Shown here: positions 1-12,203 of the stretch, one piece after another
How the letters are laid out: every line of letters begins with the position of its first letter
Numbering within the stretch: position 1 is the stretch's first letter
From: Nissolia schottii
Lineage: Eukaryota > Streptophyta > Magnoliopsida > Fabales > Fabaceae
Direction: 5' to 3'
Length of the DNA: 64,000 nucleotides
NCBI GenBank assembly: GCA_003254905.1
Contig: QANU01109800.1
Coordinates: 295,762 to 359,761 of the forward strand
Notes under the pieces: model-generated
What the model saw: only the letters and a program-made list of their open reading frames with translations
What the model was told of the DNA's origin: nothing
The model's database searches: none
Translations under genes and position numbers: made by a program

Positions 1-1086
1 GGAGCCGGTATCGGAAGACATGCAGCGATATGGACGTCAGAGGATTCCGAGGAAGCGACGGACAAAGACTTCTGTTTCATGTTTTAGATTAGCTTAAGGG
101 ATTAGGTGCTCCCTTAGCTCATATGGAAATATATTATGACTTGTATACTTGACTTTATAATTATGTATTACTATTTGACTGTGCAACTATGTGATGGACC
201 AAATACTTGTATGTTTATGTATTTTCTTGTAAGATCTCTAACATTGCCACCTTATAATTAATTATTGCTTAAGTCCCTTGGGACTCTATCGTTTGTATCC
301 TTATATGCTATCTTAGTCACGCACGGCTTCTACTTTATAAAATGATAATGCACACGAAGGATTTTCAAAATGGTCCATATTTTTAAGTAAGAAATATTTT
401 CCAAGCTAAAAGTAGGGGCTAGAAGTAACCCCACCAAAGCTATAAATAACCTAGTGAGCTTTGTTTACTACGTACGGGTAAACAGTTAGCTACGGTGTTT
501 CAGGAGTCATCAATAATCGTTCCCTCCAAACATATCCGTTTGAACCTTATATCTGCATTTTTTGTTAACTCTTCAAACACGTTGCCATTTGCTTTCTTTG
601 GCAATCACTCCTTCCGTTTCTTGATGGCTACTACTGTCTAAATTCCAAGGTCTCTTTTGCTTACAACTTCTAAAGCGCTTCTCCTTTGAACACTTGTTTC
701 ACATGTATTCGATGGCTAATTTTACCCTTATCGATAAAATACCTTGTATTTTTCTAAAGATTTGTTTCCTGTCGTCGTTTATTGAAATTAAACGAATCCT
801 TCCTACTGTAGCTACATTAATTGGCCATATTTTCCATTCATGGGGTCGCAAATATATATTTGTTGACGTCTAATTGTATTGTTCATGCAATCACATTATC
901 ACTTCACAAATCCTTTTCTTCTTGTCGTATCGCCAATTTTGGCGACCTTAACACGAGCATTACAATTTAGTTATTCTTGAAATGTCCAAGCTTTACGGTC
1001 TTGCCCTAATCTACATGACATGATACATGACATTGGGCATCATGGGCTGCCATGTCCGGACTTTAAGGTTTTGCCCTAAATCTACA
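1..1086. other. Repeat-like DNA with a possible ORF tail at the left edge
   Basis: The first 29 codons (1-87, + strand) read open from the window edge and end in TAG; the peptide is acidic near its end (SEDSEEATDKDF). It looks like the C-terminus of a longer frame cut by the window, possibly from a retrotransposon, but no family was recognised. The rest is AT-rich with no coding signal. It leads straight into the direct repeats that follow, so the whole left edge may be one repetitive element. Confidence 0.3.
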
Positions 1087-3050
1087 CAAATCCTATTATA
1101 TTTTACAATCGTACAAAGTATACTAGGGTCAATGTAGGTTGTCGCTGACTTACAGTTCTATCCTAGATATACTCCCATGCAAACAGTTTTAAATACATAA
1201 TATAACATGATCATCATAACATAATCCTTTAACCGATACTGATAGTATAACATGACTTAATATTTATTAAATGTTTTATCTTGGAAAAATAAATGTGGAC
1301 TAAGATTCTATACTTAGGGAGGTCCTTTGGTAAGAGAGGTGTGTCACAATGGACAACTTAAATATCAAGTCTTGTCTTTAGCCAAAACCTTTCCTTAACC
1401 ATGATCTTTTAAAGATTTAACCAAATAATATGAGTATCACTTAATACTAATCATACACACGCAACATGACTTTATTTAATGCAAATAAACATGTAGTCTC
1501 ATGTGGTTCTAAAATAATTTCATGATTTTCTAAAATAGCTTCGTAAATATTTACTTAATAAATAAAGAGTTTCTAAATAAATAATCATAAGGAAATAACT
1601 AATTAAATAAAAGAATTCTTAATAAATACTAACTTCATAAATACATAAAATAAAATACTAAGTTCTACCTTCTAGGACTTTATAAAACATGCATAAATAA
1701 AATAATGCTAAATAAATAAATGAATAAATAACTTTAAAAATAAATACATGGTCTAAAATAGATCGTAAAGAAAGTCATTCACCTGAAAATGATTGATCCC
1801 TAAGGAGCACTAAGTTGGGAGCTCCTGACACACCTTACATGGAGGCATTGCTTCCCCACGAACAGAAAATGAGAGAGAGAAAAAAAGTAAAAATAACTGG
1901 AGTGAAAAGTCTCATAAAAGTGGGACATCTCAAGCTCTAGAGTAAATTAGCAAGTTTAAACACTCACGGGAAGCCTCTATATATAGAGAAGAGGAGACCC
2001 CTTTCTATAGTGTTAATCAATGTATGACTAATTCCCAACGTACTGCACCTGGGTGTTGTAGTGCGTCCAACACTTGTCTCGCGTGAGATGAACCCTTGCC
2101 AACATCATCTTCCGCAAGATGAGCTCCATAAACGATTTTCGCCTTCCCTGACTATCATCTCATGTGAGATGACATACGTATCGCGCAAGACATGCCTTTT
2201 TTTGGGGGTTGTGACAACATGAATCCTATTCTACTTTATAATCATACAACATATACCAGGGTTAACATAAGCTGTCGTTGACTCACAGTTCTATCCTAGA
2301 TATAACTCTCATGAAAACAAGTTAAACATCGTCACATAAAATGGCATAAACATGATAACATAATGCCTTAATTTATGACTGATAGCATAATGGGACTTTA
2401 ATCATGAACATTCACACACATGCAACATGACATATTTAATGCAATAAAATAGGTGCTCCCATGTAGTTCAAAAAAAGGTTTCATGACTTTCTAAAATAGT
2501 TTCATAAATATTTCATAAATAGCTACTTTCATAAATAGATAATGTTTCTAAAATAAATCATCATTTTCTTAAATAAGAAAATTCCTAAATAATAACTAAT
2601 TTCATAATTACTTAAGATAAAACATTATGTTTCACCTCCTAGGATTTTATAAACATGTATAAATAAAATAATTCAATAAATAAATAAATAATGTTTAAAA
2701 TAAATACATGGTCTAAAAAAGACCGTGAAGAAAGTCATTCGCTTGTAAATGGCTGACCACTAAGGAGCATTAAGATGGGAGCTCTTGACACCTTACAAAG
2801 AGGTGCTGCTTTCCAACAAACGGAAAACGAGAGGGAGAAAAGAAATAAAAAGAACTAAAGTGAAAAATTTCACAAAAGTGAAACATTTCAAACTCTTGAG
2901 TGGATTAACAAATTTAAACACTCACAATAACTTTTGTATATAAGGGAGGATGAGATATCCTTCTATTGCTACTACCGATGTGGGACTTGACTCTCGCGCT
3001 GTTGCAATGGCCTGCCTTTCCCTTTTTTTAAACCTAATTACTGCGGGTCA
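1087..3050. repeat. Two diverged ~1-kb direct repeats, possibly LTR-derived
   Basis: Copy 1 (about 1087-2210) and copy 2 (about 2221-3050) run in the same direction and share long blocks in the same order. Examples are the block around ACAGTTCTATCCTAGATATA (1155 and 2286), the block around AAATACATGGTCTAAAA (1742 and 2702), and a block containing AAATTTAAACACTCAC or a close variant (about 1950 and 2913). Each copy has a TATA-like segment near its right end (CTCTATATATAGAG in copy 1). Copy 1 carries roughly 200 bp more near its right end. Tandem LTRs or a duplicated LTR is a reasonable inference, but no primer-binding site or pol sequence was recognised. Confidence 0.55.
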
Positions 3051-5123
3051 TCACATAACCACATAACATATTCAGTCTTATATAGAAGTGATGGTGCAAT
3101 ATAATACTGCAAACACATAAACTCGTCATTCCACATCGTCCTTTTTCTTCCAAAAATTTATCATTACTTGCTATACTAGTCAAGTATGCCTCCATGTTTG
3201 ATTTCTTTGTAAATTGTTAGAACATGTTTTTTTTAAAAATTATTTTAGCATTAAAAATGTTAATTATTTGTCATTCTAGCTATTATTCTTAGACATGTTT
3301 GGTTGAAAAACAAATCACAAAATCTTTAATTTAATTTTAGAGCACATACAAATAATAATGAGTAATTTGATGAAAATAAACAATATGTAAAAAATAACAA
3401 ATACTTCTTCCTCTTTTTTTCTTTTTTTAAATTATTATTATTATTGTTGTTGTTGTTATTATTATCTTTTTTGTAATTTTGTATAACTTAAAGAAAGAAC
3501 AATATAGGTCAATGTGCCATTACAAAAAAAAAAGTCAATGTGCTACCTAAAGTCTATAGGTAGAAAAGAATTAGAAAAAAATATGAGCTTATCATTTTAT
3601 GGGAATAAAAATTGTGATGCATGTAAAAAAGAATACAAAAAATGGAAACTTGTTACTTCATGAAACTAATTTATTACGTTTGGAATCAATCAAGTCATGT
3701 CTCCTAAATTTTTATTTCTCATTAATTGGAATGAGAATAAATTTTAAAATAGTGATAACCATGGCTTTACTTTGCAATTAATACAAGTTCATTCTTAATC
3801 GCACAAAGTTTTAGGGTATTGCTTTGTTCTCATAAATGAAATCAGTGTCATGCGTAGATCTAGATTACAACGACTTCGAGAGGTGAACCAACAATGGTGG
3901 TGCTGCAGGAGGCATGGCAACAATATCAGTGGTAGTCGACGTGATGCCAAGGGAGAGACGGTGGAAGAGCCATGGAATAATGAATAAAGCAATAGGGAAT
4001 AGTGGACTTGGAGAGCTTAAAGGATACCACTAGTTTATGTTGAATCTATTAACCATTTCAATTTCAAGCACTACTAATTAGGTGTATCAATGATCTCAAA
4101 TTGAGTGACTTAAATTAGCTTGGTGTACGATGCACCATTATTAATCCAATGCTTAGCCATCACCGTAAAAGTAACACTGGATTTAATTACTAAACTTCTC
4201 TTTTATTTTAGAGTAATGTTAATTCCTCCTACCACATTCAATGAATAACACTTGGTAACAAAAATTTCCTATTTTGCCCCCAACAATGGCAAGGGTCATT
4301 TATTGAAGATGGCTGGAGAATTTATAGGAGGATTTAACATTATTTGTTTTCTTATAACAGTAAAATTTCAAAGGAAAACAAAAGAGTTGTGTTTGGTTAG
4401 AGGTACAAGACTAAAACTCAGAAATATGGGAACAAAAACATAAAAAGTAAGTTAGTATTGTATTTAATCTTATATTATGTTTAGTGATAGTGTACAAGAC
4501 ATAATTTATTGTATCTATGTATTACTTAGTTTTATAATGATAAGACAAAAGAAATGAAGTACCCTTTTGTTCACAAAATTATTAAAAAACAAAAAAGAAG
4601 AAAGGGGGTGCAAGAGGAATCAAAACCACATATTCTTCTTCTTTGTCTTCTTCATCTTCTTCCTTTTGTCTCTCACTTCGTTACATCACCTTCATGCTTC
4701 TCACATCGTTGTTGTGTCATGTCGTGTTGCCATTGAGCTTGGCTTTGCGGATCATCGTTATCACCACGAGAGCATTTGTTGTAGTGATGGTCTCAATTGC
4801 AACTAAGGGCTTATCATTGAGGTTGGAGTCACCTTTGTCACTTCGACCTCTGCTCAAAATTGGCTTTGTGGATAGATCTGATCTGACCTCACTCCCTCTT
4901 CTTTTGCCTTTTTTTGTTTGTTGATTTGATTGTTGTTGTTGAGGTGTGGAATTGGTGGATATAGAGGAGGTGGTGATGGGTGGGGGGTCTGATGGTGGTC
5001 ATGGCTTGGTGTTGGGTTTAAGGGAAAAATTGTCAAGAGCAAAGTTACCAATAATAAAATAGGACAGGGGTAAAATGAAAAAAAAAAAATCATTAAAATT
5101 GTGTCTCTATCTCATGTCTCAGT
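3051..5123. other. Intergenic AT-rich DNA, no gene recognised
   Basis: The stretch holds short open frames without introns or recognisable motifs, an ATT/GTT-rich simple-sequence patch near 3430-3465 and a pyrimidine-rich patch near 4640-4680. The small frames between 4554 and 5093 overlap on both strands and look like by-products of the CTT/GAA-rich sequence. Confidence 0.5.
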
Positions 5124-5647
5124 GGTTGTATTTGGTACTAGAGACAAGATGATAAAGACACATGACAAAGACAAAAAATTTATGTCCTTCTAGACCTCAA
5201 TTTTGTGTCCCCCTAAAGCAATTTGTTTTTATCCTCTCTATCCCAACTTTAACAAGATATAGAAAATATATAAGACTATGTTTGGGAGAAGAAAAATGAA
5301 AGAAGTGGCAACGAGTGACATGACTATACTTAAGTGACCATTGTTTGGAAATTATTCAAGAGGAGGGAGTCAATGGCCATGGAGGGACAAAACACCTCCC
5401 TCCCGACCCCCAAATTTTGTCCCTCCAAATTGGGGGTAGGTCAAGGAGGGTTTGTCTCACATTGTCCATTTCATACCTTCTTTAGCTAATTTTTCATCCA
5501 AAGAAGAGAGTGACTAAGTTCAATCATCTCCCTCCTAGTCCCTTAATGATCACACCATTCCATCAGCTAACAATGTATTAAACATAGTCTTAATTTTCAA
5601 TCCCCGTGTTTTTGTCTCTCTATCTTATTCTTAGTATCAAACACAAC
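5124..5647. mobile_element. ~200-bp MITE interrupted by a second, nested MITE
   Basis: The outer ends are inverted: the left end GGTTGTATTTGGTACTA matches the complement of the right end GTATCAAACACAAC. A second inverted pair lies inside (TAAGACTATGTTTGGG near 5271 and its complement AAACATAGTCTTAA near 5580), enclosing a palindrome-rich core with CCTCCCTCC and GGAGGG runs. Without the inner ~320 bp the outer element is about 205 bp. That matches a related copy at 37937-38132, which shares the block around CTCAATTTT...CTCTATCC...ATAAAAAATAT. Target-site duplications could not be settled. Confidence 0.6.
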
Positions 5648-5992
5648 TAATGTTCTAATCAAATGAAACAACGGAAAACACTAATTTTTTTGTTATGTGA
5701 GACAAATTTTTATATCTATTTTTATAAGTAAACTAAGTTGTATTTTTATTTCCATTATTTGTGTAAACGCATCCAAGAGGACAGCGCTCATGTTTGACTA
5801 GTCCAATCCCATTCGTGATTCATGAAGGACGTAGCATTAATATTTTTCTATGACGCATGATTAAAATTAGTGTTGTTGTTTTGTCTTTTGCGTGTGTTTA
5901 TTGTGGCTGCAGGTCAGTTTGCCAGAAAGAAAGAGAGAAAGAGAGATAGAGGGGAAGAAGAGTGGCGTTGGTGGTTGGTGGTGGTTGTCGTC

Positions 5993-8870
5993 ATGGCAAC
6001 CCTTTCCTCCATCCTCTCTTCCTCTCCCTCCTCCTCTCTTTCCATTTCCCACCACCGCCCTTCCCCCACGCGCTTTCGCCCCTCCCCCTCCCTCTCTTTT
6101 TCTTCCCTGCGCTGCACCTCAAACCCTACAAAATCCCGAGCCCCTCTTTTGGTCCTTGCTTCCTCAACCTCATCATCTTTCGAAGATTTCACCTCCAAAA
6201 GGTCCTCCAAGGTACCTTCCCCCTCAATTATTCCCATGCCTTCTTTTAATTTATTTTCTGTTCCGATTCTTATTTGTAGTTGAATGTTTCAATACCTAAT
6301 TCTACATATTTATGCGTGCTTTAATTTCTTCCATGTGCCTGCTTAGTTTTTGATACTCTGTTCTGGAGTGGGAATTTAATTAGGAAATTCAATACAATTT
6401 CTGCTCTGCGAATATAAAATTAAGTACTGAATTGTGCATGCTCTTGTTGTGGTACTCAGTCTGTGACAAGACTTGAGATTTTCCCTTTGGCAAATATTGC
6501 ACAGAAGGAGGAAAAGTAACTAGAGTGGAAGACACCTCCATAATTTGTGGTATTGATTTAGCGATTGGTGTAGTGTATAGATATAAATAAATTTGTTCAA
6601 CAATATGTTTTATCAGTAATTGTTGTCAAATATGATGGGGAAATTGACAATTGATTATAATTCTTCTAGAAATCGGTTCTTCTTTCGGATTTGATACAAG
6701 AGATAGAACCTCTGGATGTCAGCCACATCCAGAAAGATGTTCCGCCAACTACTGCTGATGCCATGAAAAGGACCATATCGGGTATGCTGGGCTTGCTTCC
6801 ATCTGATCAATTTCATGTCGTCATCGAGGCCTTGTGGGAACCCCTCTCTAAGTTACTGGTTTCTTCAATGATGACTGGGTAAGTTCAATGTCTATGACCA
6901 TGCCAATTGTCAAACACTTCTGGTAAAATTTGTATATTCTCGCTAAATGGATCCCATAGAAGAGAAGTATTGTTTGCTTTACAGTTTTCATGTAAATTAT
7001 GCTCTCTTTAAACCTGTAATTAGTTTCTCCTCTTCCCTAGGTTGTTTAGATAAATGGAGAAGCCGTTTGGAGAAGGGAGAAAATATAGATGTCACAACGA
7101 TTTATTTGCATTAACGTACGTTGATCAATGTCCTCAAACTTTTTGGAACTTCTGAGGAATGTTATTCTTTTATTTCGTGACCAACTGAATAATTATCCAA
7201 ATATGAGAACCATTCTTTGATTATTGCAGGTATACACTGCGAAATGCTGAATATAGACTTTGTCTTGAGAAAAACCTTGATATGTATGAAGGAGATCTAG
7301 AAAAGCCAAAGGCAGAAAATACTAGGCTTGACTTACAAGGGTTGCTACATGACAGTGTAAATGTAATGGACTTCTGTAGAAAGAATAATTTATCCTCAAA
7401 AGTTGAAAATCTTCATGAGGATGTTGATCTTCAAGACCTCGGTGAAATATCTGCGGAAGCTCAACAATATATTTTCAATTTGCAATCTCGTTTGTCTTCC
7501 ATTAAAAAGGTATGTTGTAAAATTAAGGATCCTTTGTTGATATTAGAAAGAATTTAGCATTAGATTCATGGTGCATTGAATGATCAGTGAAACGTTTCAT
7601 GCATTGGACATTGTTAATTCTTGACGGCCGTTGGTCATACATCTCTCATCATGCTTCGTCCTTTAATTTTGGATATGCTCTCTAGCTTGTCTGGTAGGCA
7701 ATTATTGTTCTGCATTCAACTCCCTTAATTGCAAATAGGTGCCACCAGTACAAAAATTTGTTTTCTCATTTTTCTTTCGTTTTATTTATTTTGTTCGGTG
7801 GGGTATTTCTAAAGGAACTACATGAAGTGAAGAGGAAAAGTGCTGCACTTCAAATGCAACAGTTTGTTGGAGAAGAAAAGAATGATTTGCTGGATTACTT
7901 GAGATCTCTTCAACCTGAACAGGTTTTGCCTTCTGGAGAGAACTTCGTAGTTGTTTTTGCTTTTAGGCCTTTCTATTCCTGTATAATTTTTTCATTTTTA
8001 ATTGATTTATTTTTTCTTTTCCTTTAAATACAGTATTTCACATAACTTATGAAATTTTCTTGCTATTTAAAACTTGTATCCTTTTCCATCATTATGGTGG
8101 AATTTCTTGGGTTCTGAGCTCTGACAAATTGAAACATTCATTCGAACATTTAAAGAAGCATGTCCTATTGTATTCCTTACTACCTGTGATTAGTAGTTTG
8201 TGCACATATATTTCATTCAACTCGATTTTCAATTTTTATTAGTATTTTAGTTGGGTGTGTATGCGGCTAATGAGCAGGTAGCTCAGCTATCAGAATTTAC
8301 ATCCCCGGAGCTGAAGGACACCATCCTCTCTGTTGTCCATGGTCTTCTTGCTACTCTTTCTCCGAGGATGCATTCTAAACCCTCAACCATGTCAGAGAAT
8401 GCAACAGTTGGAACTGCAAATGCTGGGAATGAGGATTGTGCTGAGGTTGTTGAGAACTCTTCACTCCATTTTCAGCCTGTTATTTCATTAACTCGGGACT
8501 ATCTCGCCCGCCTGCTCTTTTGGTCAGTTTCTTTTCTGATCTTGATTATATACCTTCATGTCTATGTATATATTTTAGTTCTTAATTATTCTAGAACTAG
8601 TATTTTAGGAGTTAATCATGGTCAAAGAGGGAACAGAATTTACCATTAAACTCGAATGACGTTAAGGTTATATGCATGTCAATGTGGTGCTTGTTGATGC
8701 TAGTATTCTGAACTAACCTTTTTTTCTGTCTGGTACATTTCCCCTCTCAAAGGTGCATGCTTTTGGGACACTATCTTAGAGGCCTTGAGTACCGAATGGA
8801 GTTGATGGAACTGCTATCCTTGACGACTGATGGAGACAATGATCCGTCTGGGAGTGAACAAATTGCTTGA
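5993..8870 (+). CDS. Plastid-targeted DUF760 protein (UV-B-induced At3g17800-like)
   Basis: Six exons join in frame: 5993-6211, 6670-6878, 7230-7509, 7815-7922, 8278-8522 and 8753-8870, giving 392 residues with GT-AG introns throughout. The first ~65 residues are rich in Ser, Pro and Thr with almost no acid, as in chloroplast transit peptides. Two similar segments follow. The first spans about residues 75-165 (TISGMLGLLP, then TGYTLRNAEYRLCL) and the second is C-terminal (TILSVVHGLLATLSP, then GHYLRGLEYRMEL), consistent with a duplicated DUF760 module. The segment MQQFVGEEKNDLLDYLRSLQ is characteristic of plant members such as At3g17800, annotated as UV-B-induced and chloroplastic. No biochemical activity is established for the family as far as I know. 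The ATG at 5993 was chosen because it opens the transit-like region; the same frame stays open upstream to 5870, so a longer N-terminus cannot be excluded. Confidence 0.88.
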
Positions 8871-9967
8871 ATGCTGATCAAATTTTGGTGGCTCAATCTG
8901 TGTATAGACGGGTGGTTTCCACACGTTCTTTTGTTTCAACATGAAACACAAGTGGAAGTCACTTATGTGGAGGAGACATCATTGCTGACGAAAGAGCAAA
9001 TCTTGCTTTCCCCGCGCAAACCGATTCTTATTCTCTTCTAATGTCTAAACATCGGAAGGAACAAAGATGATTGCCATTTGGCATTTGTTGTTGCTCGGTG
9101 TTTATATTATACAATATGGAAACGTTGTAACGAACTACGCAGCATATGATATGCAAGATGGAGTTAAGTATTCATCAGATTATATATCGATAGAACAATG
9201 CAGTTACATTTTACATATCTACTTCATTTGTCTCATTTGATGTGTTGAAAATTGGAACCAATAATAATGAGCTGATAAAATTGTGTAACAAAAGAAAGAG
9301 GAACTGATAAAATTGTCAGAAGTTAAACAACTCATTCATGTAAAAACTTTAAGGGATGTGTTTTTGAGTTGAGTTTAGGGGAGGAAGGAAAGGTTTTGGA
9401 GGATTTAGTTATGATTTAGGAAGCTTTCCAAAATTTTTCATTTACCTTTCGAATTCAACTTATAAACACACACCTAAGGTTTATTTATGTGAATACTTTA
9501 AGGTTATGTTTGGAGAGATATGAGAATAGAGACAAGAAAATTTTGTTCCTAGACTTAAATATTGTGTTAGCAAAAATTTTTCTATTTTAATTTTAGTGAG
9601 GTGCAGAAAATATAAGAATTTTTTTTTATCTTTATGTCGATCTTCTTTTCTTGTTTCAAGTATCAAATATAGCTTAATATGGTGGAATCTGTAATTGTGT
9701 TTAACGTTTTTGGTTAAAAATGAACTCATGTCTGAAGAAAAGAATAACAACCACTTTTGAGTTAGCAAATCAATTTTAATGATAAAATAAACAAAAACAT
9801 GATGTGAATATGAGTATATGATGTGAGAGACCAATCATGATGTCAAATAGTAGCATCCCAGCATAAAATACAACGTGTGTCTCGTACCAAAATTATGGAA
9901 CGTTTGCTAACATTCAACCTCTAATGAAAACTTCTTCCCTTAATTCTAACAAGAAGCCAAACAAAAC
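8871..9967. other. Intergenic spacer between the DUF760 and PPR genes
   Basis: About 1.1 kb separates the DUF760 stop from the PPR start. It probably holds the DUF760 3' UTR and the PPR promoter. A short MITE relative lies at 9502-9674. No other gene is visible. Confidence 0.5.
9502..9674. mobile_element. Short MITE, relative of the 5.1-kb and 37.9-kb copies
   Basis: The left end GGTTATGTTTGGAGAGAT is inverted relative to the right end (GTATCAAATATAGCTT, whose complement is AAGCTATATTTGATAC). The interior carries the AGAGACAAGAAAA and GACTTAAATATTGTG blocks that resemble the other two copies. It is more diverged and slightly shorter (173 bp). Confidence 0.45.
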
Positions 9968-11884
9968 ATGCTTTCACTGTCCCATAATTCTGTTTTTACC
10001 ACCAGAAAGTTCAGACTCTGCTCCTTCCCTGTTCTTGCGCTTCTTCACTCTTCCTCCTCTTCCATTCCAGACACCACCACATTCTCAAACCTCGCTGCAC
10101 TCCTCCAAGGCCACGTTCCGCGTTCTCATCTTCTCCAAATCCATGCTCGCATCTTCCAACTCGGCGCTCATCAACACAACCACCTCGCGGCTACCCGCCT
10201 CATTGGCCACTACCCATCACGGGTTGCCCTGCGTGTGTTTCACTGCCTCCAGAATCCGAATATCTTCCCTTACAACGCCATCATCAGAGTCCTCGCCGAA
10301 GAGGGTCACTTTTTACACGCATTTTCCGTGTTCAAGGATTTGAAACAGCGTCCACTTTTGCCCAATGACTTAACCTTCTCTTTCCTCCTCAAGGCATGCT
10401 TTCGGTCCAGAGATGCTCGTTGTGTTCAACAGTTTCATACCCACATTCGGAAGATGGGTTTCCTCGCTGACCCTTTTGTTAGTAATGGCTTGGTTGCTGT
10501 GTATGCTAAAGCCTTTAACGATTTGGTGTCTGCACGCAAAGTGTTCGATGAAATTCCTGACAAAAGTGAAGTCAACTGCTGGACTTCGCTGATCAATGGT
10601 TGTGCTCAGTGTGGTCAGAGTGAGGAGGTTTTGCAGCTTTTTGATGTGATGATTAGGCAGAATTTGCGTCCCCAGAACGACACTATGGTCAGTGTTTTAT
10701 CTGCTTGTTCTAGCCTTGAGATGCCGAGAGTTGAGAAATGGGTTGAGGTTCTTTCAGAGTTGGTTAATGATGGCATGAATCCTAAAGAAATCTGCCGTGA
10801 TTCGGTTAGCACGGTTCTCGTTTATTTGTTTGGTAAATGGGGAAAGATTGAGAAGAGTAGAGAAAGGTTTGATCAAATTTCTGCAGCAGGAAAAAGAAGC
10901 GTGGTTCCTTGGAATGCCATGATAACTGCATACATTCAAAACGGTTGCCCTGTAGAGGGTCTGAGTCTTTTCCGCGTGATGGTTGAAGAACAAGCCACTA
11001 GCCCTAACCACATTACGATGGTTAGTGTGCTTTCAGCCTGCTCTCAAATTGGTGATTTGAATCTTGGTGGTTGGATTCATGATTACCTCATATCTACAGG
11101 ACATAAAGGCACCATTGGATCAAACAAAATTCTCGCGACTGCTTTAATAGACATGTATTCTAAATGTGGTTGTTTGGAGAGGGCAAAGGAGGTTTTTGAG
11201 CATACACTCTCCAAAGATGTTGTCTTATTCAATGCAATGATCATGGGTCTTGCAGTAAATGGTGAAGGAGAGGATGCATTGAGGCTCTTCCACAAATTGC
11301 CAGAATTTGGCATGCAACCCAATGCTGGAACATTTCTTGGTGTTTTAAGTGCATGCAGCCACTCTGGATTGTTGGAGACAGGCCGTAAGATATTCAAAGA
11401 AATGGCCCTTTCCACATCTCTCAGATTAGAACACTATGCCAGTTACATTGATCTACTTGCAAGGGTAGGTTGTCTAGAAGAAGCTCTTGAGGTTGTTACT
11501 TCTATGCCTTTCAAGCCTAATAACTTTGTATGGGGTGCTTTGCTTGGGGGTTGCTTGCTCCACTCTAGAGTTGAGTTGGCACAAGGGGTTTCCATGAAAC
11601 TTGTTGAAGTGGACCCCAATAACTCTGGAGGATATGTGATGCTGGCAAATGCACTTGCATCTGATAGTCAGTGGAGTGATGTGTCAGCACTGAGGAAGGA
11701 GATGAAGGAGAAGGGGATCAAGAAGCAGCCAGGGAGTAGTTGGATTAGTGTTGATGGAGTTGTGCATGAATTTCTTGTTGGAAGTTTCTCACATCCTCAA
11801 ATTGAGGCCATTATTCATACATTGAGTGGATTGGTGAAGCACATGAAACTACCGAGCCATTGTCAGTTTGTGTTGTGTTACTAG
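9968..11884 (+). CDS. Pentatricopeptide repeat protein, PLS type, E subclass
   Basis: A single uninterrupted exon encodes 638 residues, as is usual for plant PPR genes. The N-terminus is Ser/Arg-rich and lacks acid, consistent with import into mitochondria or plastids. Repeated PPR cores are visible from about residue 95 to 560: PYNAIIRVLAEEGHFLHAF, NCWTSLINGCAQCGQSEEV, PWNAMITAYIQNGCPVEGL, LFNAMIMGLAVNGEGEDAL and the L/S-type ALIDMYSKCGCLERAKEVF. The end has E-motif features (FVWGALLGGCLLHSRVELA, then GSSWISVDGVVHEF from residue 590). There is no DYW deaminase domain. PLS/E proteins normally bind organelle RNA and help C-to-U editing, with the deaminase supplied by a partner; that role is inferred here. 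The target RNA cannot be read reliably. An AATAAA lies 92 nt past the stop. Confidence 0.93.
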   Translation: MLSLSHNSVFTTRKFRLCSFPVLALLHSSSSSIPDTTTFSNLAALLQGHVPRSHLLQIHARIFQLGAHQHNHLAATRLIGHYPSRVALRVFHCLQNPNIFPYNAIIRVLAEEGHFLHAFSVFKDLKQRPLLPNDLTFSFLLKACFRSRDARCVQQFHTHIRKMGFLADPFVSNGLVAVYAKAFNDLVSARKVFDEIPDKSEVNCWTSLINGCAQCGQSEEVLQLFDVMIRQNLRPQNDTMVSVLSACSSLEMPRVEKWVEVLSELVNDGMNPKEICRDSVSTVLVYLFGKWGKIEKSRERFDQISAAGKRSVVPWNAMITAYIQNGCPVEGLSLFRVMVEEQATSPNHITMVSVLSACSQIGDLNLGGWIHDYLISTGHKGTIGSNKILATALIDMYSKCGCLERAKEVFEHTLSKDVVLFNAMIMGLAVNGEGEDALRLFHKLPEFGMQPNAGTFLGVLSACSHSGLLETGRKIFKEMALSTSLRLEHYASYIDLLARVGCLEEALEVVTSMPFKPNNFVWGALLGGCLLHSRVELAQGVSMKLVEVDPNNSGGYVMLANALASDSQWSDVSALRKEMKEKGIKKQPGSSWISVDGVVHEFLVGSFSHPQIEAIIHTLSGLVKHMKLPSHCQFVLCY

Positions 11885-11975
11885 ATTGCATTGCAGGTTG
11901 GCTTATCTTTGTGAGAAGTTGGTAAATGTGGGAGAATTAAGTTCTGATTTGAAAGTGTGTAAATGTGCTGTACTA

Positions 11976-11981
11976 AATAAA
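11976..11981 (+). promoter_or_regulatory. Candidate poly(A) signal of the PPR gene
   Basis: A canonical AATAAA sits 92 nt after the PPR stop codon in a T-rich context. Plant poly(A) signals are degenerate, so this is plausible but unproven. Confidence 0.4.
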
Positions 11982-12111
11982 TGTCATACTTCATACAACA
12001 ATACTTCTCCGTAGATAAATTTTTTAATCTGTGACAAAATTGTCACATTATAAATTTTGCAATAAAACATCCTTTCCATAACTTTGTTCTCCATTATCTA
12101 AAAGCTTGTAA

Positions 12112-12203
12112 GCCACCATCAGCGGTATAGTAGCGTGAGACTTGAGTTGTCTACATGAGATCTAGAGTTCAAACCTCATTACTATCATTGTATCAAAAAT
12201 AAA
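12112..12203 (+). mobile_element. Short SINE with 14-bp target-site duplication
   Basis: The 92-bp body is flanked by CTAAAAGCTTGTAA (12098-12111) and CTAAAAGCTTGTGA (12204-12217), a 13/14 direct match. The body has a tRNA-like promoter: a loose A-box region around TAGTAGCGTGAG and a B-box-like GAGTTCAAACCTC. It ends in an A-rich tail after TTGTATC. Length, internal pol III-type boxes, A-rich tail and a long target duplication together indicate a tRNA-derived SINE. Confidence 0.72.

Noticed and set aside
4554-5093. Overlapping small ORFs on both strands
   Set aside because: They arise from CTT/GAA-rich sequence, overlap each other in several frames and show no domain or splice pattern.
10615-11415. 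Minus-strand ORFs of 65-110 codons
   Set aside because: They are shadows of the intact PPR gene on the opposite strand.
12112-12203. Functional tRNA gene
   Set aside because: It has tRNA-like promoter boxes but no complete cloverleaf, and it ends in an A-rich tail with a target duplication, so it is a SINE.
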